Origin: Arthrobacter sp. APC 3897
GTDB lineage: Bacteria; Actinomycetota; Actinomycetes; Actinomycetales; Micrococcaceae
Assembly (NCBI RefSeq): GCF_030407495.1
Contig: NZ_JASDDG010000015.1
Coordinates: forward strand, 1-64,000
Direction: 5' to 3'
DNA length: 64,000 nucleotides
The position numbers were made by a program, and so were the translations under genes. Positions 38,784 through 48,817 of the stretch are shown piece by piece (positions within the stretch are counted from its first letter, which is position 1; every line of letters begins with the position of its first letter). Under the pieces are notes generated by a model, which was not told the DNA's origin, did not search any database, and saw only the letters and a list, made by a program, of their open reading frames with translations.

Positions 38784-39750
38784 CGACGTCGTACTGAACT
38801 TCACGCCCGCCTCGCTGATCGTCCTGAACGCGGTCCTGGCCCTGATCATCCTCGGAATCGCCCTGGAGGTCCGCCCGTCAGACTTCCGGACCGTTGCCCG
38901 CCATCCCAAGGCGGTGGTGCTGGGCATCGGCGCGCAGTACCTGGTGCTGCCCGCCGTCACCGTAGGGCTGGCCCTGCTGCTGAATGTGCCGGCCTCGATC
39001 GCGCTGGGCATGATCCTGGTGGCGTGCTGCCCGCCGGGCGGAATTTCCAACGTGCTGACCCACCGGGCCGGAGGCAACGTCGCCCTGTCGGCGTCGATGA
39101 CCGCGGTATCCAACCTGGTGGCCATCGTGGTCATGCCGCTGAATGTGGCGCTTTGGGCGTCGCTGAACCCGGCCACCGATGCCCTGATGCGCGACTTTTC
39201 CCTGAACCGTGCCGAGATGCTGGTCCAGGTGCTGCTGATCATCGGGCTTCCCTTCGCCATCGGCATGCCGCTGGCCCGGCGCTTTCCCGCGCTGACCGCC
39301 AAGGCGCTGCCCTGGGTGCAGCGGGTGGGACTTGTGGCCCTGCTGGTGTTCATCATTTCCGGCACGGCCAGCAACCTTGGACCGCTGCGCGAGCACCTGG
39401 GCACCATCTTCCTGGTGGTCCTGCTCCATGACGCCGTGGCGCTGGCCGTCGGATACTGGACCGCAGCAGCAGCCCGGCTGGGGGAACCGGACCGCAGGGC
39501 CTTCGCCTTCGAGGTGGGCGCCCGCAACACCGGGCTGGGGCTGGGCCTGACGCTCACCTTCTTCGCCGGACTGGGCGGCATGGCCATGATCGCCGCCTGG
39601 TGGGGGATCTGGGACATCCTGGCCGGCCTGCTGCTGGCCACCTGGTGGCGGCGGCGGGATGCCCGGAAAGCAGCCCGGGCCCCAGCCATGCCCGGAACGC
39701 CCGAAGCAACCGAAACCCCAGGACCTGCTGCCCGAAAGGAAGCCCCATGA
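38773..39750 (+). CDS. Bile acid:sodium symporter (BASS) family transporter
   Basis: A 325-residue membrane protein with eight or nine predicted helices. Family segments are ALEVRPSDFRTVARHPKAV, VACCPPGGISNVLTHRAGGN (the crossover with the PGG-SN motif) and FEVGARNTGLGLGL (second crossover). Sodium-coupled transport of organic acids or sterol-like anions is typical of the family. The C-terminus is a polar Pro/Ala tail. ATG 38773 lies inside the monooxygenase gene, and its stop overlaps the next gene by 4 nt. Confidence 0.9.
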   Translation: MPIDDVVLNFTPASLIVLNAVLALIILGIALEVRPSDFRTVARHPKAVVLGIGAQYLVLPAVTVGLALLLNVPASIALGMILVACCPPGGISNVLTHRAGGNVALSASMTAVSNLVAIVVMPLNVALWASLNPATDALMRDFSLNRAEMLVQVLLIIGLPFAIGMPLARRFPALTAKALPWVQRVGLVALLVFIISGTASNLGPLREHLGTIFLVVLLHDAVALAVGYWTAAAARLGEPDRRAFAFEVGARNTGLGLGLTLTFFAGLGGMAMIAAWWGIWDILAGLLLATWWRRRDARKAARAPAMPGTPEATETPGPAARKEAP

Positions 39751-40748
39751 CCCGGGTCTGCATCACCGGAGGCAACGGCTTCCTCGGCAGCGCGGTTGTT
39801 GCCCGGCTCCTGGAACACCCGCAGATTTCCCATGTCCTGTCCCTGGACATCCGCGAACCTGCCCCGGAGCGCCGCCTGGACGGGGTCAGCTACGCGCTGG
39901 CCGATGTCTGTTCCCCCGACGTGGGCCGGCTGCTGGCGGAGCACCGGATCGATACCGTGGTGCATCTGGCAGCAATCGTGAATCCGGGCAAGGACACCAC
40001 GCGCGAACAGGAGTTCGCCGTAGACGTGACCGGTTCCCGAAACGTGCTGGCCGCCTGCATCGACGCAGCGGTAAAGCATGTGGTCATCTCCTCTTCCGGC
40101 GCGGCCTACGGCTACCACCCCGACAACCCGGCCTGGCTGCGGGAAAACGATGCCCTGCGCGGCAACAACGAGTTTGCCTACAGCCACCACAAGCGCCTGG
40201 TCGAGGAGGAACTGGCCCGCTTCCGGCAGGAGCATCCGGAGCTGAAACAGACCATCTTCCGCATCGGCACCATCCTGGGCGAGCGGGTCCGCAACCAGAT
40301 CACCGCCCTGTTCGACGCACCGCGGCTGCTGCGGGTCGCAGGCAGCGAGTCCCCGTTTGTCTTTGCCTGGGACACCGACGTCGCCGACGCCATGGTCCGC
40401 GCCGTGGTCACCGGGCGCAGCGGCATCTTCAATGTGGCAGGCGACGGCGCCCTGACGGTCCGCGAGATCGCCGGACTGCTGGGCCGCCGGACCCTCACGG
40501 TCCCCGGCCCGGTACTGGCCGCCGCCCTGTGGCTGGGGCACCGGCTGAAGGTGACCGTGCACGGGCCGGAACAACTGCGGTTCCTGCGCTACCGCCCCGT
40601 GCTGGACAACACGGCCTTGAAGGAAGACTTCGGCTTTACCCCCACCTATACGAGCCGCGGGGCGTTCCTGGCCTTCCGCGCCGCCCGGGATGCCGCCGAA
40701 CAGTCCGGGCCGGCCCCAACAGCACCGGCCCGGACTGCACTGAATTGA
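39747..40748 (+). CDS. NAD-dependent epimerase/dehydratase (extended SDR)
   Basis: A 333-residue extended short-chain dehydrogenase. TGGNGFLGSAVVARLL is the dinucleotide loop, VVHLAA the following strand, and ISSSGAAYG with YSHHK supplies the Ser/Tyr/Lys active site. ATG 39747 has GAAAGGAAG upstream and overlaps the transporter stop (ATGA). Third gene of the monooxygenase operon; probably acts on the same imported compound. Substrate unknown. Confidence 0.9.
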   Translation: MTRVCITGGNGFLGSAVVARLLEHPQISHVLSLDIREPAPERRLDGVSYALADVCSPDVGRLLAEHRIDTVVHLAAIVNPGKDTTREQEFAVDVTGSRNVLAACIDAAVKHVVISSSGAAYGYHPDNPAWLRENDALRGNNEFAYSHHKRLVEEELARFRQEHPELKQTIFRIGTILGERVRNQITALFDAPRLLRVAGSESPFVFAWDTDVADAMVRAVVTGRSGIFNVAGDGALTVREIAGLLGRRTLTVPGPVLAAALWLGHRLKVTVHGPEQLRFLRYRPVLDNTALKEDFGFTPTYTSRGAFLAFRAARDAAEQSGPAPTAPARTALN

Positions 40749-40767
40749 TACTGCAATTAATTGATGC

Positions 40768-41784
40768 TCAGAAGTAACTGACACCGTTGGTTTTGAACGG
40801 CAGACCCAAACCGCCGGCCACTTCCGCAATGAGCTCGGGGCAAAAGAAGTACCAGTTCAGGGCAGCGATCAGCGGCTCCCCCTCGACGCACCGGATCCGC
40901 AGGACGTCGGCCACCACTTCGGGGGAATCCGGGGCGTTCTTGGGCCGCTCCCACAGGAGGATGACTTCCTCACCGTCGAACCAATGGATACTCGGCCGGT
41001 AGAGCTCGGCGGCGTCCGGACCGAAGGTGTGGCTCATCGACCCCGTGCGGATCTGCTCGTGTCCGGTTTCGCTGACGTTGCCGACGACGTCAGTCCGCCC
41101 GGTGGAGAGGAACAGGCGCACCATCGTTTCGATGTCGTAGGCGGCAAACGCATCGGCCAGCTGCCGCAGCACCGCCGCGTGGGGAGTGGGCCGGGAGGCC
41201 ACCGCGGTGTCCAACCGTGCGGGCGCGGGCCTGCCCTCTGCCTGCGCCGCCTGCAACGCAGCCCGGCCACGGTGCAGGGCGCTCTTCACAGCCCCGGTGG
41301 TGGTGTCGAGGATGCCGGCAATCTCAGCCAGCGGATAGGAGAAAACGTCCTTGAGGACCACGCAGGCCCGCTCCTGCGGCGGCAGCGCAAGCAGCAACTG
41401 CCGCAGGGCCTCCTCCACAGCCACATTGACCAGGGGGTCCACTGCAGTGTCGTCGGGAAGGTTCATGCCTACGTCCGTCCCGTCAGCAGGGGTAATCCTG
41501 CCACTGCGGCGGAGCGAGTCCAACCAGATGTTCGTGGCGATCCGGATCAGCCACGCCTGCGTGTTGACGATGGGTTCGTGCCGCTGGGATGCGTCAGCCA
41601 GGGCCTTCGCGAGGGTTTCCTGCAACAGGTCCTCGGCGTCCCACACGTTGGAAGTGAGGCTGCGGCAATAGCGGTAGACCGAAGCCCGGACCGGTTCCAG
41701 CGCCACGAGGAAGTCCCGCCGTGCCTGCCGCAGTTCGCCGCGAAGGCGGCCGTCCAGTACCGGTGAATCCAACTCAAGTGTCAT
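40768..41784 (-). CDS. ECF-type RNA polymerase sigma factor with C-terminal SnoaL-like domain
   Basis: A 338-residue protein. Sigma region 2 (about residues 25-95) has YRYCRSLTSNVWDAEDLLQE and NTQAWLIRIATNIWLDSLR. Region 4 (about 125-175) has LPPQERACVVLKDVFSYPLAE with a helix-turn-helix GAVKSALHRGR. Residues 190-338 form a SnoaL/NTF2-like domain (LRQLADAFAAYDIETMVRLF), as in ECF41/SigJ-like groups, where it controls activity without an anti-sigma factor. No anti-sigma gene is adjacent. ATG 41784 has AGGGG upstream. Converges on the SDR gene with a 19-nt gap. Confidence 0.9.
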   Translation of the reverse strand: MTLELDSPVLDGRLRGELRQARRDFLVALEPVRASVYRYCRSLTSNVWDAEDLLQETLAKALADASQRHEPIVNTQAWLIRIATNIWLDSLRRSGRITPADGTDVGMNLPDDTAVDPLVNVAVEEALRQLLLALPPQERACVVLKDVFSYPLAEIAGILDTTTGAVKSALHRGRAALQAAQAEGRPAPARLDTAVASRPTPHAAVLRQLADAFAAYDIETMVRLFLSTGRTDVVGNVSETGHEQIRTGSMSHTFGPDAAELYRPSIHWFDGEEVILLWERPKNAPDSPEVVADVLRIRCVEGEPLIAALNWYFFCPELIAEVAGGLGLPFKTNGVSYF

Positions 41785-41921
41785 CTCTGCCCCTTTTCCA
41801 GGACCCTGGGCCCAGCGTGCTCACGGTCGTCTCATTCAAAAGCATGGCACTGTGCCATGTTCCTATCCGGTAGACGCACGGACGCCCCAAAAAGATACGC
41901 AAGGCGAAGGAATCAGTACTG

Positions 41922-42491
41922 ATGCGGCAGAATCGTCACATGTTGCTGCCTGAACCGCTGGTGCTGGACACTCCCCGGCTGACCCTGCGCCCTTACACCT
42001 CGGGGGATCTGGCAGCAGTGCACGGTTTTGCGTCGGACCGCCGGCTGACCGAATACGTTGAATGGGGTCCCAACACCTTTCAGGACAGCCGGGACTTTCT
42101 AGCCGCGTGCCGGGCCGAGGAGCAGCAGGACCCGCGGCGGGCCTACACCTTCGCGCTGACCGTGCCCGACGGCGGTGCAGGGGTCCGGAGCGGCCCGTTC
42201 GGTTCCGTGGGGCTGACGGTGGACGGCGCCGGAGCCGGCGAAGTTGGTTATGTCCTGGCTGCAGAGCGCTGGGGCCAAGGTTATGCGACCGAGGCCGCGG
42301 CCGCCGTCGTCGGCTTTGGCTTCACCGTGCTGGACCTGGACCGGATCACCGCTACCTGCAGGCCGGGCAACACCGCGTCGTCCCGTGTTCTCGAAGAGAC
42401 CGGAATGGTGCTGGAAGCCCGGCTGCCCGCCCACAAACTCATCCGGGGCCGGCGGGAAGATTCGCTGCTGTATGCGATCTCCCCGTCATAA
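41922..42491 (+). CDS. GNAT family N-acetyltransferase (RimJ/RimL-like)
   Basis: A 189-residue acetyl-CoA-dependent transferase. LDTPRLTLRPYTSGDLAAV is the usual start of RimJ/RimL-type GNATs. VGYVLAAERWGQGYATEAAAAVVGFGF contains the acetyl-CoA loop (here QGYATEA), and ATCRPGNTASSRVLEETGM is the conserved C-terminal block. ATG 41922 is used; ATG 41940 would remove six residues. Substrate unknown. Monocistronic, followed by the leuS leader. Confidence 0.9.
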   Translation: MRQNRHMLLPEPLVLDTPRLTLRPYTSGDLAAVHGFASDRRLTEYVEWGPNTFQDSRDFLAACRAEEQQDPRRAYTFALTVPDGGAGVRSGPFGSVGLTVDGAGAGEVGYVLAAERWGQGYATEAAAAVVGFGFTVLDLDRITATCRPGNTASSRVLEETGMVLEARLPAHKLIRGRREDSLLYAISPS

Positions 42492-42527
42492 GGCTGTGGC
42501 GCGGCGACCGCCGAGAGGCGGCTGTTG

Positions 42528-42533
42528 TAAAGT
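42528..42533 (+). promoter_or_regulatory. -10 box of the leuS leader transcript
   Basis: TAAAGT lies 6 nt before the leader-peptide ATG, so the peptide would be translated from a leaderless 5' end. The -35 is weak. Confidence 0.6.
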
Positions 42534-42539
42534 GGAAAG

Positions 42540-42566
42540 ATGAACGCTTTCCTCCTCCTTAGGTAG
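42540..42566 (+). CDS. Leucine-rich leader peptide of leuS
   Basis: ATG 42540 opens an 8-codon frame, MNAFLLLR, ending at TAG 42564-42566. Three consecutive leucine codons (CTC CTC CTT) precede AGG, which I take to be rare at this G+C content. The stop codon overlaps the left arm of the first downstream hairpin, the geometry needed for ribosome stalling to alter RNA folding. There is no Shine-Dalgarno, in line with leaderless translation. Confidence 0.75.
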   Translation: MNAFLLLR

Positions 42567-42616
42567 CCGCGCACCGTCCGTGCGCGGCCCAGCCCCTTGC
42601 CTGCCGAGGGGCTTTT
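42566..42616 (+). promoter_or_regulatory. Attenuator hairpins of leuS (first hairpin plus intrinsic terminator)
   Basis: Hairpin 1 is a perfect 9-bp stem (42566-42574 with 42580-42588, 5-nt loop). Hairpin 2 is a 7-bp stem (42591-42597 with 42607-42613), extended by TTT, i.e. a terminator. Bases 42588-42592 (CCCAG) could alternatively pair with CTGGG at 42623-42627, removing the base of the terminator stem. leuS begins 107 nt later, so read-through would control it. Confidence 0.7.
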
Positions 42617-42722
42617 GTGTGTCTGGGGGAAAGTGTGACGAAACTTGAGTTTAAGCGGCGGAACCGGCGCTGACCGGCTACCGCGGATCAACAGGATTTC
42701 TTTGAGGACAGAGGCGACAACA

Positions 42723-45221
<2,499 letters not shown>

Positions 45222-45266
45222 GCTGGCGCTCATCACCATCACCGGGCGCGCTGATTCGGAGGGCTT

Positions 45267-46268
45267 ATGAATGCGGACTGGCTGGACAAGCTGTCCGCGC
45301 GCGCAAAACGGCGGCGGCTCCGGGAAACCGGTGCCGCCCCCGCAGCCCGGGTTGGCGTTGTCACTGATTCCGCCGCTGCACTGCCGGGGAACTGGGCGCA
45401 GTCGGCCGAGGTCACCGGCCTGGTGCGGGTGGTATCCATGCCGGTGATGATCGGCGACCAGATTTACAGCGAGGGCACCGACCGCATGATCGGCGCCCTC
45501 GCGCTGGCTTTGGCGCAGGGTTCCGACGTGCGCACCTCCCGCCCGGCCCCGGGCCAGTTCGAGGCTGCTTACGCGGAGCTGGCAGCGGCCGGCTGCTCTG
45601 CGATTGTCTCGCTCCACCTCTCCGGTGAACTGTCCGGGACCGTGGATTCCGCCCGGATGGCGGCCCGTTCAGCCGCCGTTCCGGTGACCGTCATCGACAC
45701 GGCCACTGTGGCGATGGGTGTGGGATTCGCTGTGGCCGCTGCTGCGGAAAGGGCGCGCGACGGCGGATCAGCGGCGGCCGTAGCCGATGCGGCACGTGCT
45801 GCTGCCTCCTCTGCCAGCATTCTTTTCTACGTTCCCAGCCTGGAGCAACTGCGCCGAGGCGGCAGGATCAGCGCCGCCGCCGGCTGGTTTGGCACCCTGT
45901 TTGCGGTCAAGCCCATCCTGGTGGTTCGTGAGGGCAGGGTGGTGCCGCTGGAGCGGGTGCGGTCCGCGCCCCGCGCGCTGGCCCGGCTTACCGAACTGGT
46001 CCGGCAGAACATCACCGCGCGTACCGGCCGGGTGCGGGTGGCAGTACATCACTTCGGCAATGAAGTGGAGGCCGAGCGGCTGGCCGGAACCATCGCGGAG
46101 GCCGCGCCCGACGTCGAACTGATGATCTGCCCGCTGCCCGCCGTCCTGGCCGCCCATGCCGGACTGGGCGTGCTGGCCGTGGCGGTCTCCGGTGATTCCG
46201 GGGCCGCACCCCAGGTGCAGGTTCCCGGGCCGGACGCCGGACCCGGGGGCAGTGCCGGCGGGACCTAG
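45267..46268 (+). CDS. DegV family fatty-acid-binding protein
   Basis: A 333-residue DegV protein. RVGVVTDSAAALP is the conserved start, SRPAPGQFEAAYAEL the SQPSxxxF-type loop and SLHLSGELSGTVDSA the ligand-contacting segment. IDTATVAMGVGFAV and VPSLEQLRRGGRISAAAG are also typical. In Gram-positive bacteria such proteins hand exogenous fatty acids to fatty-acid kinase; no fakA is nearby. A basic N-terminal extension of about 25 residues and a Pro/Gly tail frame the domain. ATG 45267 has GGAGGG upstream. Confidence 0.92.
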   Translation: MNADWLDKLSARAKRRRLRETGAAPAARVGVVTDSAAALPGNWAQSAEVTGLVRVVSMPVMIGDQIYSEGTDRMIGALALALAQGSDVRTSRPAPGQFEAAYAELAAAGCSAIVSLHLSGELSGTVDSARMAARSAAVPVTVIDTATVAMGVGFAVAAAAERARDGGSAAAVADAARAAASSASILFYVPSLEQLRRGGRISAAAGWFGTLFAVKPILVVREGRVVPLERVRSAPRALARLTELVRQNITARTGRVRVAVHHFGNEVEAERLAGTIAEAAPDVELMICPLPAVLAAHAGLGVLAVAVSGDSGAAPQVQVPGPDAGPGGSAGGT

Positions 46269-46759
46269 GCCCGGGCCTGGACCGGATTGGCGAACGGCAG
46301 TCTGCCGTAAACCTGAACGAACTCGCCGTGATACGCCGCCAGTGCCGGATTCAGCTGTTCCGCCGGCAGTTCCTTCCACGCCAGGAGAAGGTCTTCCGAG
46401 TCCGCGAGCTGCCAGATCAGCCGTCCGTCCCAGTGTCCCGGCGGCAATCCGTTGCCGAAGTCCACAAATTCTGAGATCTGGCGCCGAAGCCCGCGGTTGC
46501 CCTTGCTGCCGGGGCTGGCCTTGCCGATAAAGAGGATGTCCGCTTCCGGCACCCATTCAGCGGCGAGCTCTTCTTGAGGCAGGGATGGGTTTTTCTTCTT
46601 GAAGACGCCGGCCGTGCTGGTGCGTAGGAACCGCGGTTCAAAGCCGTGCGGCCTCAGAACGGCGAAGAGTCCCTGCCGCTGCGGGATCCGATTGATGTCC
46701 AGGGTGTTCAGGGACCGGAATCCGGCGAACCCGTCCGTCTTGAGGGATTTCTTGTTCAC
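46265..46759 (-). CDS. Uncharacterised protein, possibly GIY-YIG nuclease-like
   Basis: A 164-residue soluble protein. ADILFIGKASPGSKGNRGLRRQISEF resembles the YIG-K...L-R-R-I core of GIY-YIG folds, and PPGHWDGRLIWQLADSEDLL is a further conserved-looking stretch. The N-terminal GIY half is not obvious. Start GTG 46759 has GGAG 10 nt upstream. Its TAG overlaps the TAG of the converging degV gene. Function not assigned; a nuclease role is a guess from the motif. Confidence 0.6.
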   Translation of the reverse strand: MNKKSLKTDGFAGFRSLNTLDINRIPQRQGLFAVLRPHGFEPRFLRTSTAGVFKKKNPSLPQEELAAEWVPEADILFIGKASPGSKGNRGLRRQISEFVDFGNGLPPGHWDGRLIWQLADSEDLLLAWKELPAEQLNPALAAYHGEFVQVYGRLPFANPVQARA

Positions 46760-46950
46760 CGGGTATGGGCTCCTGGATAGGGGTAGCGAAGTGTGGCGCG
46801 CCTGCCCTGAGACCGGGTCATGCGCAGCGTTAATTCTACCGGGCTGTTTTCCGGTCCCCTTCTCCTCCTGCACAGGGCCCCGCCTGAGCCGGAACAGCGG
46901 ACGTTCCACACACGGGCAGGAACTCTGCCGCAACCCGTGCCGGGGACGCT

Positions 46951-46956
46951 TAGTTT
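46951..46956 (+). promoter_or_regulatory. -10 box of comEA, leaderless-type spacing
   Basis: TAGTTT lies 6 nt before the comEA ATG; no Shine-Dalgarno is present. The -35 is weak. Confidence 0.45.
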
Positions 46957-46962
46957 GGGTCC

Positions 46963-47820
46963 ATGGCAGAACACCGCTGGGACACGGCACCCGCAACCGC
47001 AGAACAAACGCCCCGGCGCCGCTGGCTAATGTCCTTTCGCGGTGCTGTCCTTGCCGTTTGTCTGTTGATTGGCCTGACGGCTGGCCTCGCAGTGCTTCGA
47101 GGAGGCGGCCCGGAGGTGGAAGTTGGCAGTGTCGACCTTGCTGCGGACGGGCCGGAGTTCACCGCCCGCGCGGAGTCCGGCGGTGGGGAAAGGGGTGCGG
47201 CAGAGGGCTCCGATCCCGAGCGGGAGCCCTCCGACAACACCTCTGCCGGTGCGGAGAATAACCCCGGTAACGACGGCGGCGCCGGGTCCGCGACCGGCCC
47301 AACAGATGAAGCCGATCCTGCCGCGGCCCCCTCCGTCCTGGTCATCCATGTGGCGGGAGCTGTTGTGCGCCCCGGGGTTGTGCGGGTCCCCTCCGGCAGC
47401 AGGGCCGGCGACGCGGTGGAGGCCGCCGGAGGAACGGCAGCCGACGCGGATCTTGCCGCGGTGAACCTGGCGGCTCCGCTGCAGGACGGCATGATGGTGG
47501 TGGTTCCCCGCATAGGGGAACCAGTTGGAAGCCCGCCGCCGAACGCGGGCCCGGATCCGGGTGAAGGAGCGGGTGCGGGACAAGGTGCCGGAGGAACAGG
47601 CAGCACCGGGGGAGCAGACAGTTCAGGAGCCCTGATTAACATCAACTCCGGTTCATTGCAGGAACTCGATTCCCTGCCCCGGGTCGGACCGGTGATTGCA
47701 CAGCGGATCATTGACTGGCGTGAGGAGCACGGCAGCTTCTCCCGGCCTGAGGATCTGGACGCTGTGCCCGGTATTGGCGAGACCATGCTCGCCGCCCTGC
47801 TGCCGCTTATTACCGTCTAG
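46963..47820 (+). CDS. comEA: ComEA family DNA-binding competence protein
   Basis: A 285-residue membrane-anchored DNA receptor. One transmembrane helix (about residues 29-46) follows a short cytosolic Arg-rich stretch. An acidic Gly/Glu-rich linker leads to an SLBB-type domain (VLVIHVAGAVVRPGVVRVPSG). A second Gly/Pro linker precedes the C-terminal double helix-hairpin-helix: ININSGSLQELDSLPRVGPVIAQRII and DLDAVPGIGETMLAALLP. Normally followed by comEC; here an inverted kinase-like gene intervenes, and a copy of the comEA stop region recurs before comEC. Confidence 0.93.
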   Translation: MAEHRWDTAPATAEQTPRRRWLMSFRGAVLAVCLLIGLTAGLAVLRGGGPEVEVGSVDLAADGPEFTARAESGGGERGAAEGSDPEREPSDNTSAGAENNPGNDGGAGSATGPTDEADPAAAPSVLVIHVAGAVVRPGVVRVPSGSRAGDAVEAAGGTAADADLAAVNLAAPLQDGMMVVVPRIGEPVGSPPPNAGPDPGEGAGAGQGAGGTGSTGGADSSGALININSGSLQELDSLPRVGPVIAQRIIDWREEHGSFSRPEDLDAVPGIGETMLAALLPLITV

Positions 47821-47821
47821 C
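47800..47821. repeat. Direct repeat, copy 1, at the comEA stop
   Basis: 22 bp covering the last codons and stop of comEA. Copy 2 at 49110-49131 is identical at 20 of 22 positions, including the 13-bp core ATTACCGTCTAGC. The pair brackets the macrolide-phosphotransferase-like gene. Confidence 0.85.
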
Positions 47822-47917
47822 ATCCCAAAGGAACGGATCCGCGGGCAGATTGTTTCCATGTACCGTGGCCATGTTCGGTAAGCGATGTCCGGTAGGCGAG
47901 GTCCCACGGACCCGGGG

Positions 47918-48817
47918 TCAGGCTTCCGGATTGAGCATGGCGGCGGCTGTGGCCCGGTCACGCTCAGCGCCCGTGGTCAGCGCGTACACCGCATACCCGA
48001 GCGGCGCAGCCTCCCAGAGGTGCCGGGCCTGGGCGGCCAGACCCGAGTGCACGTGCCCGCCGGCCTGTTCGTACGCGGCGAGGGTGACCTGCAGCATCTC
48101 CTCCCCGCCGGCGCCGTACTGGGCGGCCAGGTCTCGGGCAGGGTCGTCAACGCGGGCCGTCGTCCAATCCAGGACCCCGGTGATCACGCCGTGCTCGTCG
48201 AACAGGATGTGTGCAGGATAGATCTCTCCATGGGTCATCACGGTCTCCTCCGGCCAGCAGGTATCGTCTTCAAGCCAGTTCTGCCATGCCGTGGACAAAG
48301 CCCGGGCGACGGTGAACTCTGCACTGACCCGGGAGATGTCGTCCCGCCATGCCTGACGGACTCGCTCCGGCGATCGAACCTCTACGCCCGCAGCCCCGGC
48401 CTCCGCCGCACCCAGAGAGTTTAGACAAGCCAGCAGAGAGCCCAGACGGGCCGCGTAGTCCGGGCTGGCCGGATCCATGTGCCAGACGATTTCCCCGGTC
48501 CCGGACAGGGTCAAGCCCGGGGCTCCGGGCAAAGCCGGGTAGGCAATCAGGTCCGGGGCTATGATCTGCCAATCCGGAACCGCTATCCCTTCAGCCGCAA
48601 GAAGCGGTGCCACCAGATTGAGGATGCGGACCTCGCCGGCCATTGACTCGGACACGTCCGTACGACGCGGAATCCGCAGTACCCAGCGGCGGCCGGTCGC
48701 ATCAGAGGCCATGACAACGCGGTAATCCAAGCCCGCCTCGTTTAGGGTCGCACCGCCGGCGGACACCTGCAGGCCGTGGGAGGCGGCCAGCGCAATGGCA
48801 TCTTCGAGCGTGTTCAT
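47918..48817 (-). CDS. Macrolide 2'-phosphotransferase-like kinase
   Basis: A 299-residue aminoglycoside-phosphotransferase-fold protein closest in pattern to Mph enzymes. WVLRIPRRTDVSESMAGEVRIL holds the nucleotide-site strand, and VPDWQIIAPDLIAYPALPG the hinge. The catalytic loop reads MTHGEIYPAHILFD rather than the common HGD...N, and VLDWTTARVDDPARDLA the metal-binding Asp. Mph enzymes phosphorylate macrolides with GTP or ATP; resistance is not proven here. ATG 48817, weak AGGA upstream. Inverted between comEA and comEC, inside the repeat-bracketed segment. Confidence 0.82.
   Translation of the reverse strand: MNTLEDAIALAASHGLQVSAGGATLNEAGLDYRVVMASDATGRRWVLRIPRRTDVSESMAGEVRILNLVAPLLAAEGIAVPDWQIIAPDLIAYPALPGAPGLTLSGTGEIVWHMDPASPDYAARLGSLLACLNSLGAAEAGAAGVEVRSPERVRQAWRDDISRVSAEFTVARALSTAWQNWLEDDTCWPEETVMTHGEIYPAHILFDEHGVITGVLDWTTARVDDPARDLAAQYGAGGEEMLQVTLAAYEQAGGHVHSGLAAQARHLWEAAPLGYAVYALTTGAERDRATAAAMLNPEA

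Noticed and set aside
37563-40829. 1088-codon minus-strand open frame across the monooxygenase operon
   Set aside because: Antisense to three intact, motif-bearing genes; no recognisable motif of its own.
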